Shown: positions 22,525 to 33,119 of the stretch, in pieces
Layout of the letters: the number at the start of each line of letters is the position of its first letter
Numbering within the stretch: position 1 is the stretch's first letter
Notes under the pieces: model-generated
Seen by the model: the letters and a program-made list of their open reading frames with translations, nothing else
What the model was told of the DNA's origin: nothing
Database searches by the model: none
From: Climacium dendroides
Lineage: Eukaryota > Streptophyta > Bryopsida > Hypnales > Climaciaceae
Length of the DNA stretch: 64,000 nucleotides
Assembly (NCBI GenBank): GCA_950106755.1
Contig: OX467090.1
Location: forward strand, 1,178,001-1,242,000
Direction of reading: 5' to 3'
Position numbers and translations under genes: made by a program

Positions 22525-24604
22525 TACCCTCAATGACAGTATTGAGGTAATGGAATTATCCATGAAATACTCCGACATTCACGCCGCAAAAAATGGGCAT
22601 TGCAAACAACTTTGTTACAACTGTCTTCACCAAAAGCAAGAGTAACCAATTCCTTATAGTCTACAGGCTCGCTCAACAAATATAACGTCTTCACGCATTG
22701 AGATGTCACAAACATGGACCTTCAATGACTAGTTTCACGTACTTCCTGACATCCATATGTACAAAACTAACTCACCACCAGACGAGGTCAATGGCAACTA
22801 ATTTAAATACAAACTACACCTTGTATCTAAGAACTCACAAACAAGAAGAAATAACTTTGAGGACCTGAACTTGTCAATGTGCTATGCAGACACACTTGAA
22901 GCACAAGAGAATAGCAAGAGCAAAAGAGTCTCCTCGGCGTGTTTGTGGAAGAAGGCGTGTCTGGCAAGTGAAGTTGTCCGTGGCAAGAGATGGGCAAAAA
23001 GTTGGAGAAAGCGAGAACATTTTAGCGGGCAATTCCAAATTTCAAAATTCCTACAAACTCCTTGATTCCTGGCTGTTCAGTCATTCGCTTGAAGGCGCTT
23101 TTGCCATCTTTCTACAAAAAAGATGTGGCTCCACTAATGCTTTTTTCAAAAAAAAATTGTCCATATACAGAATTGTCTGCTATAGTTCTAGTAGGTTGAC
23201 TTCTCAGGTCATATGCCCATCGATTGCTCAATATTTTTAGGCCTTTTCTTGGTGGCTTATTTTCTATCAAATCCATTTTTGGGTTTTAGGATTTCGGCTA
23301 TTCAGGCTATGAATTTTTAGAGGTTTACGGCTTCTAGGGTTTAGGGTTTAGGGTTTAGGGTTTTCAGGCTATGAATTTGTAGGGGTTTAGGGTTTTTAGG
23401 CTATGAATTTTTAGAGGTTTACGGTTTTGGGTTAACGCTTTATGGTTTAGGATTTGTAGGCTGTGAATTTTTAGAGGTTTAGGATTCGGGGTTTAGGGTT
23501 AATGCTTTTGGGTTAGGGTTTGGAGCATGACAAATGGGTTTTGAATATATTTAGGGCTGTAGGTTTTAAGGTTTATGTTCTGTCATTTCATCATGCAAAT
23601 AGGGTTTAGGGTCGCATTGATGATAAAAAATGGAGATACTCTTCTATTTCTTCATGAAGGTGCAATGGAATAATGTACCAATGAATAAGATGGAAAATAG
23701 TATTGTTGAATTTATATTTCATTTATACATGCACGCTTGGTGGAATACTTGAGAAATGAAAAAAAATTGGGACATTTTGTTGCTCAATTATTCTCCCATT
23801 TTTTCATGCAAGTGTGATGGAATAATGTAGCAATGAAAAATATTGGGAAACAATGCAGCTTAATGTATTTGTCATTTACTGATATACGTTTGATGGAATA
23901 CCAGAGGAATGAAAAAAAATGGGGAGATAATGTGCTCAATTATTCTTCCATTGTTTTTTTCATGCAAGTGTTTTGGAATACCATAGAAATGAAAAGAAAT
24001 GGAGAGATAGTGTTGCTCAATTAATTCTTCATTTATTTATAGAAGAGCCAGAGTCTTGGCTTAAGGATAAGGGTTTATGCTTTAGATAATATCATATAAT
24101 TAGGGGTATGTTGTACGTTGTGGATTTGTGGGCATTTAAACTAAAAAAATGTGGTGTAAATAAGATATTTCACTTCTAAATTTGTCCTTTTCTTAAATAT
24201 ATAATAACCGGAAACACCAAAACAAAATGGGTCATTATGAATCATGTAAGCATAGTGTAAAAATGAGCTCCCGCTCATTGAGAATATTTTTGGTTCAGTG
24301 CTTAACGTGACTTATTAGTGTCATAATCATTTATTTGGGTATGATTCAAAAGTGGACGACATCCACAAGAATGAGAATTCATTGCAAAATTTGAAGACTT
24401 GTGAGTTATGAGATTCAACCTAAAGTAGTAGTACATCCATAGTTCTCTTAATACCCCCCTAAACCATAACATGGCTAGGGGCTAATTAACAAAAACTAAA
24501 GACTTAAGCGTAGCATCTTCAATAATAAGTCCAAAATATACTACTAAAATTGATTTCGTTTTTAGAATGAAACATTTCAATTCCAAAGACAGTGGTGTAG
24601 TCAT
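22525..24604. other. Spacer with degenerate telomere-like repeats
   Basis: No supported gene. A 118-codon open frame at 22884-23240 has no recognisable domain. At 23336-23363 there are about four TTTAGGG units, followed by a looser repeat (GGCTATGAATTTTTAGAGGTTTA type) to about 23530. From 23.6 to 24.0 kb an imperfect repeat (GATGGAATA...AATGAAAAAAA...CTCAATTATTCTTCCAT) recurs roughly every 130 bp. The rest is AT-rich. Confidence 0.5.
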
Positions 24605-25180
24605 TTACAAAGAATTTTTGGAAATATGCATTTGGTGGACTTTGGTGGCATATCCATCTAATCCTATCGAAACAAGACCGAATTGGTCATTAAAAAATTG
24701 TTGTAATTGCCTGCCAAATTGATCCAATTGCATCCAAATAGAGGAAGCAATGCTATCACCAAGTCCTTTAAAACTTTTTTGAATAGAATCTGGTATTTTA
24801 TTTTGATGGTACTTTACTACATTGCCTTCTAATTTTGCTCCACCATGTGCAACATTGCCGTGACTTACAGATTTGTATCTCCCCCGCTTTGGATTTTTTT
24901 GATTATCTTTTGCTAGATATTGGGATGTTTCATAATAGTGATTTACTTCAACTAGAGTTCGTTGGTAATCAAGGTCAGTAGTCCACATATTGGGAATATA
25001 TATCATTATGACATGGTCAAACTTTAAGTCTTCAATGTTCCTAATTCCCATTTGTATAATATCAACACCATTCAAGATCATTAAACTTTTGTTCAATGTT
25101 CGAAATACTATATTGTTGTTGTAAATGTCTTGCCAATTTTCTTGGAAAGTTAAAGTACATTCATTAATAGAAAAGACCAC
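24605..25180 (-). CDS. Unknown 191-residue protein inside the 19.3 kb element
   Basis: Uninterrupted frame from ATG 25180 to a stop at 24605. The protein is hydrophilic, with a mixed N-terminal half (WQDIYNNNIVFRTL, DHVIMIYIPNMWTTDLDYQRTLVEVNHYYE), a basic QKNPKRGRY stretch, a Gly/His segment and an amphipathic Gln-rich C-terminal half. I recognise no domain, and no membrane segment or signal peptide is evident. It may be an exon of a longer gene, because sequence upstream stays partly open. A GGGCCC-centred palindrome array begins 40 bp upstream of the start, repeating the arrangement seen at the other genes of the element. It could be element-encoded or a chance frame. Confidence 0.4.
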   Translation of the reverse strand: MVFSINECTLTFQENWQDIYNNNIVFRTLNKSLMILNGVDIIQMGIRNIEDLKFDHVIMIYIPNMWTTDLDYQRTLVEVNHYYETSQYLAKDNQKNPKRGRYKSVSHGNVAHGGAKLEGNVVKYHQNKIPDSIQKSFKGLGDSIASSIWMQLDQFGRQLQQFFNDQFGLVSIGLDGYATKVHQMHISKNSL

Positions 25181-25214
25181 AACATTACTGAACTGCCAAG
25201 CTAAAATGATGCTT

Positions 25215-25362
25215 TACTTTGGGCCCAGTTGTAGTACTTCGGGCCCTGAGTGTAGGAATTGGGGCCCCAAGTGCTAGAACTACGGCCCCAAAGTATCTCA
25301 ACTGGGCCCCAGTTGTAGCACTTGGGGCCCCGAGTGTCTCAACTGGGGCCCCAAAGTGTCTC
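25215..25362. repeat. GGGCCC palindrome array, period about 21 bp
   Basis: Seven GGGCCC or GGCCCC cores occur at about 25220, 25240, 25262, 25283, 25303, 25325 and 25345. Several sit in longer palindromes such as CTTGGGGCCCCAAG. Spacing is 20-22 bp, close to two turns of the helix, so bound proteins would lie on one face (inference). The array is directly upstream of the minus-strand ORF that starts at 25180. Confidence 0.75.
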
Positions 25363-25459
25363 TACCTTTTACATTTCTAATTAAAATAGAGATGTAGAAG
25401 TTCTAACCCTAAACTTAAAAATCTCTATATAAATAGCTTGTATTATAAATTTATAAAAC

Positions 25460-25690
25460 CTAAATTGAATGAAGAGATGTATTGAAGAGCAAGTTTTCTA
25501 AAAGAATTATAAATTTGCTTTAACCAAACTCAACAAAGAGATGTATTTGAGTGAAGTTATCTAAAAATATCTTGAGTTTACTTTAATCAAACTCAACAAA
25601 GAGATGTATTTTAGAGCAAGTTATCTAAAAACATCATGAGTTTACTTTAATCAAGTTCAACAAAGAGATGTATTAAAAAGCAAGTTATCT
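25460..25690. repeat. Tandem repeat, about 67 bp, four units
   Basis: The motif AAAGAGATGTATT followed by AGCAAGTTATCTA recurs about every 65-68 bp from 25460 to 25690, with diverged copies. No coding capacity. Confidence 0.65.
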
Positions 25691-25974
25691 AGAAAGAAGT
25701 CATTTTCTATTATTGCAAATATATTAAAACTTTTATATACAAAATATTATAAGAAGACCTTTGAAACAAACTACTGATTTAATTTGTCTTATTTGTTTGT
25801 CTTGTTTGTGAGAAGTTCTTTTTATACAAGTTTCTTTTATAGGATGTAGGTTACAAATCCAATGGAGGTTTGCTCTAAGTAAGAGGCTTTATTTCCTACT
25901 TCCATCTTGTATGCTTATAAGTATGTATTAACTATTTTTGAGTTACAAATTTGTAATGAAGTTATTGTATAAAA

Positions 25975-26370
25975 ACTAAGAAGATAAGTTGCCATCTTAC
26001 CTTTCTTTATATAGATTATAATATAGTATATATAGGTTTAATGATTTGTACGTTTAGGGAAAGTAAGAAGGTAAGAGGCCTCTTTACCTTTCTTTATGTA
26101 GTTTATTTTGAAGTACATTTAGGTTTGCTAAGTTTTAAGTTTAGATTGAGGAAGTTTGAAGGTAAGAGGCCTCCTTACCTTTTTTTATATAGTTTGTTTT
26201 AAAGTACATCTAGGTTTAATAAGTTGTAAATTTAAAGAAAGTAAGAAGATAAGAGGCCTCCTTAGCTTTCTTTATGTAGTTTGCTTTGAAGTACATTTAG
26301 ATTTGCTAAGTTTTTAAGTTTAGAGGAAGTAAAAAGGTAAGAGGCCTCCTTACTTTCCCTAGTCCATAAG
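25975..26370. repeat. Tandem repeat, about 89 bp, with GTAAGAGGCCTCCTTAC palindrome
   Basis: Four to five units starting near 25981, 26071, 26163, 26249 and 26338. Each full unit contains GTAAGAGGCCTCCTTAC, a near-perfect palindrome centred on AGGCCT, followed by a TTTCTTTATGTAGTTT...GAAGTACATTTAGG segment. It is the fourth palindromic array in the element, with a core unrelated to TCGA-N-TCGA. Confidence 0.7.
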
Positions 26371-28515
26371 AACTCTTCTCACTAAGTACCTCTCGGTACC
26401 GAAAACACCTTTTCAATAAGCGGGCCATGCATACCAAATGATTATGGCCCAACTATTGTCATAACAATTTTAATTTTAGAGGAAAAATATTATGGAAATT
26501 AGATGATGAATAGAAAATGAAATATTCAAGAAAATAAAAAAAAATTGGAAATGAAAAAATATAGGTATTAATAAAAATTTAAGGTTCATAAATGCTTGAC
26601 TTTTTTTCACACTAATGTGTTGCAATGCTAGTTTTTGAACAAAATATGATTGTTTTCCAAACTTTTTATGTGTGAGTTTTCAAGTCCTACTAATTACAAA
26701 TAGAACCCTAGTATGCCAGACTCCATTTAAAAATTCATAAGTAATTCATAAATTCTCCAAAACTTATGAAACGACTTGGGCTAGAATCCTCATCAAATTT
26801 TCTTTAACTGAAAAATGAGCTAAAAATATTCCAGTCCAAGGAAATACATGAAAAAAGGGGACTAGCTTAGAAACCTCCTCCCTTAGTTACCCTGACAATG
26901 CCATCTTGAAATTTTCTTCTAGTGAAAGAAAGGGCAAAATAAATTTAAATCCTCCAAAATCTCTAGAAGGCCTAATTTCCTTTAGGTGAGCACTTTCAGG
27001 ACCTTCTACCTTAGGTAAGTCATATGGAGGTTCGGGTGTTGTAAGGGAAGGTTCGGATTCGGGAGGTTCGGGAATGTAGGACGAGGTTTGGGACGAGGTT
27101 CGGTTCGACCGTCAGGTTCGTGTATTCGTCGTCGTCGTCGTCGTCACGCGGTGCAAGTTTCCAGTTGCTCCGACTCTTGCGATGCGTTTTCAGCTGCCTC
27201 AATTGTGTGCGCAATTTTGTTTTAGGGTTGCGTGAAGTGCGAGCGATTGCGTTTTCAATTGCTGCATTGACGTTTGTAAGGGATGCGTCAGTTGTGTGAG
27301 CTCCATTTTGCGAGTTGATTGAGGGTTTAGGGTGAGGAAGCTGAGCTCCAGCCCGCGACTTTGTGAGTGGGTGACCTTGATTCTGCGAGTTTGTAAACGG
27401 CTGAGCTCGATTCCACGAGTTCAATCGAGAGCGGTTAGAATCTGCGAGTTCAATTGGGAGCGGCAACAATCCATTTTCTGAGGTCAATCGGGGTTTCCGG
27501 TGCTTCGCAAGGTATGAGGTTCTTGGTGTGACTTGTGAGCTCCATTTTACAAGTTGATTTAGGGTGTACAGTGAGTGACGGAGTGCTTCCACGAGTTTAA
27601 GGATTAATGTTTTCAATCTGTGCACGCTTGTTTCTGAGAAGTTGGATTTCTGAGTGAATTTGTGAGTGCTAACATTCTTTTGGGCGCTTGTTTTTGCGGT
27701 TTAGGGTTTGTGTTTGGCAGCGATTGTTTTAAGTGCTTTTGTTTGTGTTTGTGAGCGCTCATGAGTTTGAGGGCTTCTGCTTCTGCATGCCGCGTTCGTC
27801 CCAGCGAAGTGGTTTAGCATTCATGGCTGTTTTTTAGGGTAACATGTCTAGTTCTCTACTTTGTGAACGCTTGTTGTTTCAACCAATTGTTTGCTTTATT
27901 TATTGTTGCGAGTTGATCATGTTCAGGGTTTAGGTGCTACCGTCAAGAAGAGGGGCACGAGATTGCTGAAATTCTGGAGTACCGTCACCTTCTTCTTCAA
28001 ACAGCGTCAAGGCAGGAGTTTGTAATAGGTGCTCCCAATCTCTGCTTCATGTACATGTATAGTTAGTTTCTGAACCCTTCCTATTGTGGTTCAAGACTTG
28101 ATGTTGTTCAATTCTATAGTTGCATGTGTTTAGGGTTTAATTTTAATTTATACAGATGTGACGATAGCTCTGCAAGTAGTCTAAGACCTGACATACTCGT
28201 TTTAGATTCCAGGTTGTAGTTTGTAGTATCTTGCATGGTTTAAGACTTGAATTGTGCATAATCACATCGTTTCCATATCATGCATCTTACATTTCTCTAA
28301 TGGAATTGCTTTGTGGCCATGGCATTTTCAGAGTTTGAAGGGTACGTTGAGCATCTGCTGTTCAAACTTGACACAAGTAGCGTCTCCCAACTTCCAGGTT
28401 TGTCCACTGAAGTAGAGAAACAAAAAGCTAATTCTTTTCATCATGCAAGCATTTAGGGTTTAGATGCAGAAATTAAGGCTTCTACACAATGCCCAGTCAA
28501 GTCCACGACAAAAGT
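26371..28515 (+). promoter_or_regulatory. Spacer and likely promoter/leader of the ParB-like gene
   Basis: 26.4-27.0 kb is AT-rich and empty. From 27.03 kb base composition rises, with repeated GGTTCGG motifs (27033-27120), a GTC microsatellite at 27127-27146 and recurrent CTGCGAGTTTG/GGTTTAGGG phrases up to 28.4 kb. A 201-codon minus-strand frame here (27020-27625) is a composition artefact. Together with the acceptor TTTTGACAG just before the start codon at 29442, this suggests a promoter and untranslated leader for the plus-strand gene, with a leader intron holding the palindrome array. Exact exons cannot be placed. Confidence 0.35.
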
Positions 28516-28519
28516 CTGA

Positions 28520-29017
28520 GTTATCCTCGAGTCGAGGATAACCTCGGTCCATCACAAAACTCAGGGTCATCCTCGAGTCGAGGATAACCTAGGACCACCG
28601 TCGAACTTAGGGTTATCGTCGAGTCGAGGATAACCTGGTTCTAACGCAGAACTAAAGGTTATCCTCGACTCGAGGATAACCTACATCCATTGTAGAACTC
28701 AGGGTTATCCTCGACTCGAGGATAACCTACATCCATTGTAGAACTCAGGGTTATCCTCGACTCGAGGATAACCTAGGTCCACCATAGAAGTCAAGGTTAT
28801 CCTCGACTCAAGGATAACCTAGGTCTACCGTAAAAAATGACGACCCTTAAACTGTAGAACTCAAGGTTATCCTCGAGTCGAGGATATTTTGGTTCAGCCT
28901 AAAAATTGAAGGGAATCCTCCAGTCGAGAATAACCTGGGATACATCACCGCTACCACAATTCCAGAATTCATTGGTACATAAGAAGTCACCCTGGTTATC
29001 CTCGACTCGAGGATAAT
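28520..29017. repeat. Ten palindromes at about 46-bp period upstream of the ParB-like gene
   Basis: Palindromes start at about 28520, 28566, 28611, 28658, 28703, 28749, 28795, 28865, 28911 and 28994. Seven successive ones are 45-47 bp apart; later gaps are 70, 46 and 83. The typical site has left arm GGTTATCCTCGA, centre C or G, and the exact reverse complement on the right (25 bp). Linkers such as CATCCATTGTAGAACTCAGG are also repeated, so the array grew by tandem duplication, yet the palindromes are better conserved than the linkers. A further site lies at 29305-29324. The array ends about 420 bp before the start codon at 29442. Confidence 0.9.
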
Positions 29018-30482
29018 TTGGAAGAATTTGATGTTAGCCAGTAGGAAGCAAACAATCATTTATAGAAGATAATCAACAAATTAATATCAAATGATCAAAA
29101 CTGAACTCAAATAGAGTTGAAGAACAGTATTCTGCAAATAATTAAAAAAACTTCAGAATGTTGTATTATACGATCATCAATACAACACATAGAACATAAA
29201 ATCATATTGCTTCTTAGCCACGAACGTCCTCAATGTATCATTCAGTCATTCACATGAAATGACCATTGAAATTTGTAGTTCGTGCTACGAGTCCCCTCAC
29301 TCCAATTATCCTCGAGTCGACGATGCTCTGTCCAATAATGCGATTCAAACAACAGCAAACAAATATGACTTCCTTTGAAAATTAAGTATAGCGACCTATA
29401 ACTAAATGCCAATAATGTACGTCTTTTGACAGGACCTGAGAATGGATTCGGAGGATGCGTACGACTATTCAGTGACAAAGCACCACCTTGAACCCTTCGT
29501 CAATCCTGTCGAAGATGGACCCTTCATTTCGGAAATGGAGGATAGCTACGGGAAACTATTCCAGTTCAAATCGCATGTTGCGAGTTGGAGTTTTGGTGTG
29601 AACCGATGGAAAGACTACGTCTTTCTCCGGTACAAAGTCACTGGGCAGCCGGGTTACCTAGTGTGGAATTTGAATGAGAAGGTGATGTTCATAGATACTC
29701 ACCACAACAACTACGTTGCGGTCGTCCTACGTGAGGTAGATGACGTTGGGAAAGCCGGAAAATATTGTCACTCAATAGTGCTCAATGTCAACTCAAATCA
29801 AGCAGAGTTTGACCTTGAGAACCTCATGACATTATTGGAGGGCTCTGAAATGGAGTCCCTCAATCAGCAATTCATAGATAGCAGATATCTTCCATGGAAA
29901 ACCGGGACTGGCAAAGCTACTGCGACCAAGCTCAGCCTTATCTTCCAGACATTAGATAGGTACGCTTTGTCAAACGTTCAAGCTCCTCCAAGTGTGGGAG
30001 GGCAAATACGTAATATTCAACAACGAGAATCGACTGGAAAGCGGAACCTTCCATCTGGAAGCGGAGGAGACAGAAGTAGGGGGACTCAACCTAGTCAACC
30101 CATGCCGGAGACTCAAACTCAAGGTTCCATTGATCCGAGCCCAACACCACCAAGTAAGAGAAGAAGGAAAAGTTTAGTGGGAGGTGCCACGGGTGCAGGT
30201 AGCTCGGGGTCTGCATTGACATCAGTTGGAACTCAATCAGAAGAGCCAATGGAAGAGTTTCAGAGGCACGCACTCATTTAGAGGGAGTTCTGGACAGAAC
30301 ACAAGCAGTGTTTTCTCTTCAATCAGAACACTGTTAGTGTGGACATCAAGCAATGCGTGATTGCGAAAGAACAGTATATAATCCGTGCACTGCAAGAGGA
30401 CATGGTCAAGTCCATGAAAGAGCAGCTCATCCAACTCATCGACATCAAGCAGCGGCAGAAAGTATGCTTGACTCCAGTGGAC

Positions 30483-30854
30483 AGAAATAATCAACTCTTG
30501 AAAATGAAACCCCAGAAGTGGGAAGACATTGAAAATGGCCAGTTCATGATTATCAATGGCCAACACAGTATAACAGCATCCAAGGAGCTTCAGAAGCAAG
30601 GGTGCGGTGAAAGCAGGCGTGTGGAACTGTAGAGGTGGGACGCATACATTGTTTGGACGTTGGACCCAAACAAACTTCGACACATTTCGCGCTTCTACAA
30701 TGCAACGAACCACCTAGACCATACGCAGCCGACGTGGGGGAATCAAATAATCAGCTGTAGGAACATCTGGATCGCCTGCAAGCGTCCCACTCTTGAAGTG
30801 ATTGATCATGTGGTGCGACAGAACAAGGCTGTATACAGTCCGGTCAACTACAAG
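30483..30854 (+). other. ParB/Srx-like segment of the giant gene
   Basis: Around residue 365 of exon 1 the protein reads KWEDIENGQFMIINGQHSITASKEL. INGQHxxxA resembles the GxxRxxA-type signature of ParB and sulfiredoxin-like domains (often DGxHRxxA), with His in the third position. About 50 residues later comes RFYNATNHL, which could correspond to the conserved Asn-containing helix. In bacteria such domains are fused in front of DNA methyltransferases (family knowledge), and here a methylase-like block follows in exon 2. One stop (30630) lies inside. Confidence 0.5.
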
Positions 30855-31749
30855 GTGAGTGAGAGCATACCACCATCGTCGACTCGACGATACCTGCTGC
30901 ACTACAGCATTGAATTCCTTTCGTCTTGTATTCATTGATCAATAGTTTGAATTTTAAATAGAACTCAATTTCATGATGGACTTTATGTTTTTCTTATCAT
31001 CCTCTCTCTCTGTCCTTATTTCTCCATAACCTCTTCTTTGCAGAGCTTTACCGATGCAGTTGTAGATCGTTTCCAGAATATTAATCCAAAAGGAGACGGT
31101 GCAACAATAAGGGGTCCGTCGGACCTGAAGAACGAAATCTAGATAATAACCCTCTCGGACGAGTTGTGGGATCACTGGAAACTCTTCCTGACAAAGCACG
31201 GTGAAGGCGAGCTCATTGACCCAGCTACCCTTAAAATGTATAAGGAAAATAAAGGGTACAAATTGAAGCCTGCCGGATTACGAAGGGAGTTCTTTAAACA
31301 TGCTGGCCATTTCACTGACAAGGATTTCGGAAAACAGGCACAACATCTGCTTGGGATTACTCCTGGTCGGGCTACACCATATCCCAAGCTTTCAGTTTCA
31401 AGAATGAAGGTGTTAGCAGTGGACAACATGACAAGTACAGACTGGACTGAGCGAAGGAAGAGGAAGAAAATCGTGATTCAAGACTTGATGAGCATCAAGC
31501 CTGACTTAAAGCTTCTAGATAGCCGGAAGGACATAATCGATGAGCGGTGGAGGTCTTGGAAGTCTCGCCACCGATTCTCTTCTGCTACATGGGATTTCCT
31601 CCTTTCGTACATCAAGGCCGACTATTTTAAAAAGCGCCTACGGAATGATGCATGGTTGAAGCGCGTAGCGGACCTCGAAAAAGAATTCCCAGATGTTCTG
31701 CACATGTACAATCGCTTCATGAAGCTGAAATACAGTCTTCCTAAATTGA

Positions 31750-32723
31750 GCGGTGGAGTGGAGATACGCGGCATGGATGTCACGGCGAAGGTGCTTGTCA
31801 CCACTAACCGATTCACTTACTGCCGTCGGGAGGTGAATCTTGCAGTGGTTGACACAAGAGAAGTCCCTCGATCAAAACCCACAGCAGTCGAGGCAGCCAT
31901 AGACCCATTTCTGGACTTCTTGGACGACAAGTTGGAGCCAAGTATGAGTGCAGCCAACGTGTGGCTTTTCATATTACGTGATAGTGAGGATGTGAGCGCG
32001 GATGTTAGCTTCGCTGACTTGAACATGGCGAAGTACGATATACTGAAGTCCAAGTACATCCCATGCAAAGCGGAAATGCTCAACAACGTGACGAACCGAG
32101 GCGCCGCCCCAGATGTTCCTCTTCTCTTCCTCTTTAAGAAAGAGAACGAATTCGCTTCATCTGTATGGGATTTCATGAAGCCAGAGTATCGAGCGCCTTC
32201 GAAAACATGTCCGTATTACAAAGATGCGCACAGGAATACAGAATGCAAGTGGAGAATTCACCCCACTGAACTCCGAATGGAGTTCTATTTAGAGATCCTC
32301 CAAGCATTTGCAGTCCCTGGCAAGAACGTGCTTGGAATTTATACCGGAGTCAAGCTCATGCTTGCTGCAAAGGTAGGTCACGTTATCAATGTCATTTACT
32401 ACCATTCACTTAAGGATAATGGTCACTTTGTGGAGTGGATTTGTTAGGCTGCTGTAGTTCGTGAATCTATCGAGGAATTGTCTCGTTTATCCTCGACTCA
32501 ACGATAATCACCTAGTTTGTATAATCCGTTTTCCTGTCATGCTCTTGTCTTTGCTCTTCATACAAAACAAAGCCTGTAGGATGCTCTTGTTATCCTCGAC
32601 ACGACGATAACCTCTCCTTGTTCCCCTACGACTCACTGATGTCCTCTTCTCTTGATTCAGATGTTTGGGGCATTCTTCTATGGTTACGTCGACAAGCACG
32701 ATGCAAAGGGATATAGAAGTATA
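31750..32723 (+). other. N4/N6 DNA-methyltransferase-like segment spanning exons 2 and 3
   Basis: The strongest signal is RIHPTELRMEFYLEIL (32253-32300) followed by VPGKNVLGIYTGVKLMLAAK, joined across intron 2 to MFGAFFYGYVD. Site-specific DNA methyltransferases of the N6/N4 group have HPTQKP..LL..LI...PGD.VLDpF.GSGTT..AA..LGR...G.E at this place, and the match is position by position. Upstream, LAVVDTREVPRSK (31839-31877) followed by FLDFLDDKLEP and NVWLFIL fits the region that normally contains DPPY and the next helix and strand, but the DPPY tetrad reads DTRE. The fold is probably retained, while the catalytic and cofactor motifs have diverged. Confidence 0.5.
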
Positions 32724-33119
32724 TCATACTTTGCAGATAAACTCGACAAGAATGACTTCATACATTCAAACTCGCCGTACTCGCTCACGTATGTCCAACC
32801 CCCTCGTCGTGGACCCGTCATGGTGTTGTCTGACTCGCCTCCGTCGCCTCCCATGACACTGGAATCACCTGTTGGGACCTCCATGACGGAAAATCGAGTG
32901 CAGATTGAAGAGCTCGTTAGCTCCGATCCGGGATTGGATGGAATAAACGAGTTCGGAACAAATACATTCCAAATGCGTGCATGGTTGTCCTCGGTGTCGA
33001 TGCCAACTCTGGATCCAACTACTGATCTCGTCACCTCTGAGAATTTGAACATCCAACCTTCCTCTCTTGGATTGGTAGACGTGTTTGGTGTGTCTGACAA
33101 GAATGAACCTGCCCAACCT

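Noticed and set aside
27020..27625. 201-codon minus-strand ORF
   Set aside because: Low complexity, with an Asp run produced by the GTC microsatellite and no domain; it overlaps the presumed leader of a plus-strand gene.
28520..29017. CRISPR-like regular array
   Set aside because: Spacing looks CRISPR-like, but the 'spacers' are themselves repeated, the units are full palindromes, and the DNA is from a plant nucleus with spliced genes.
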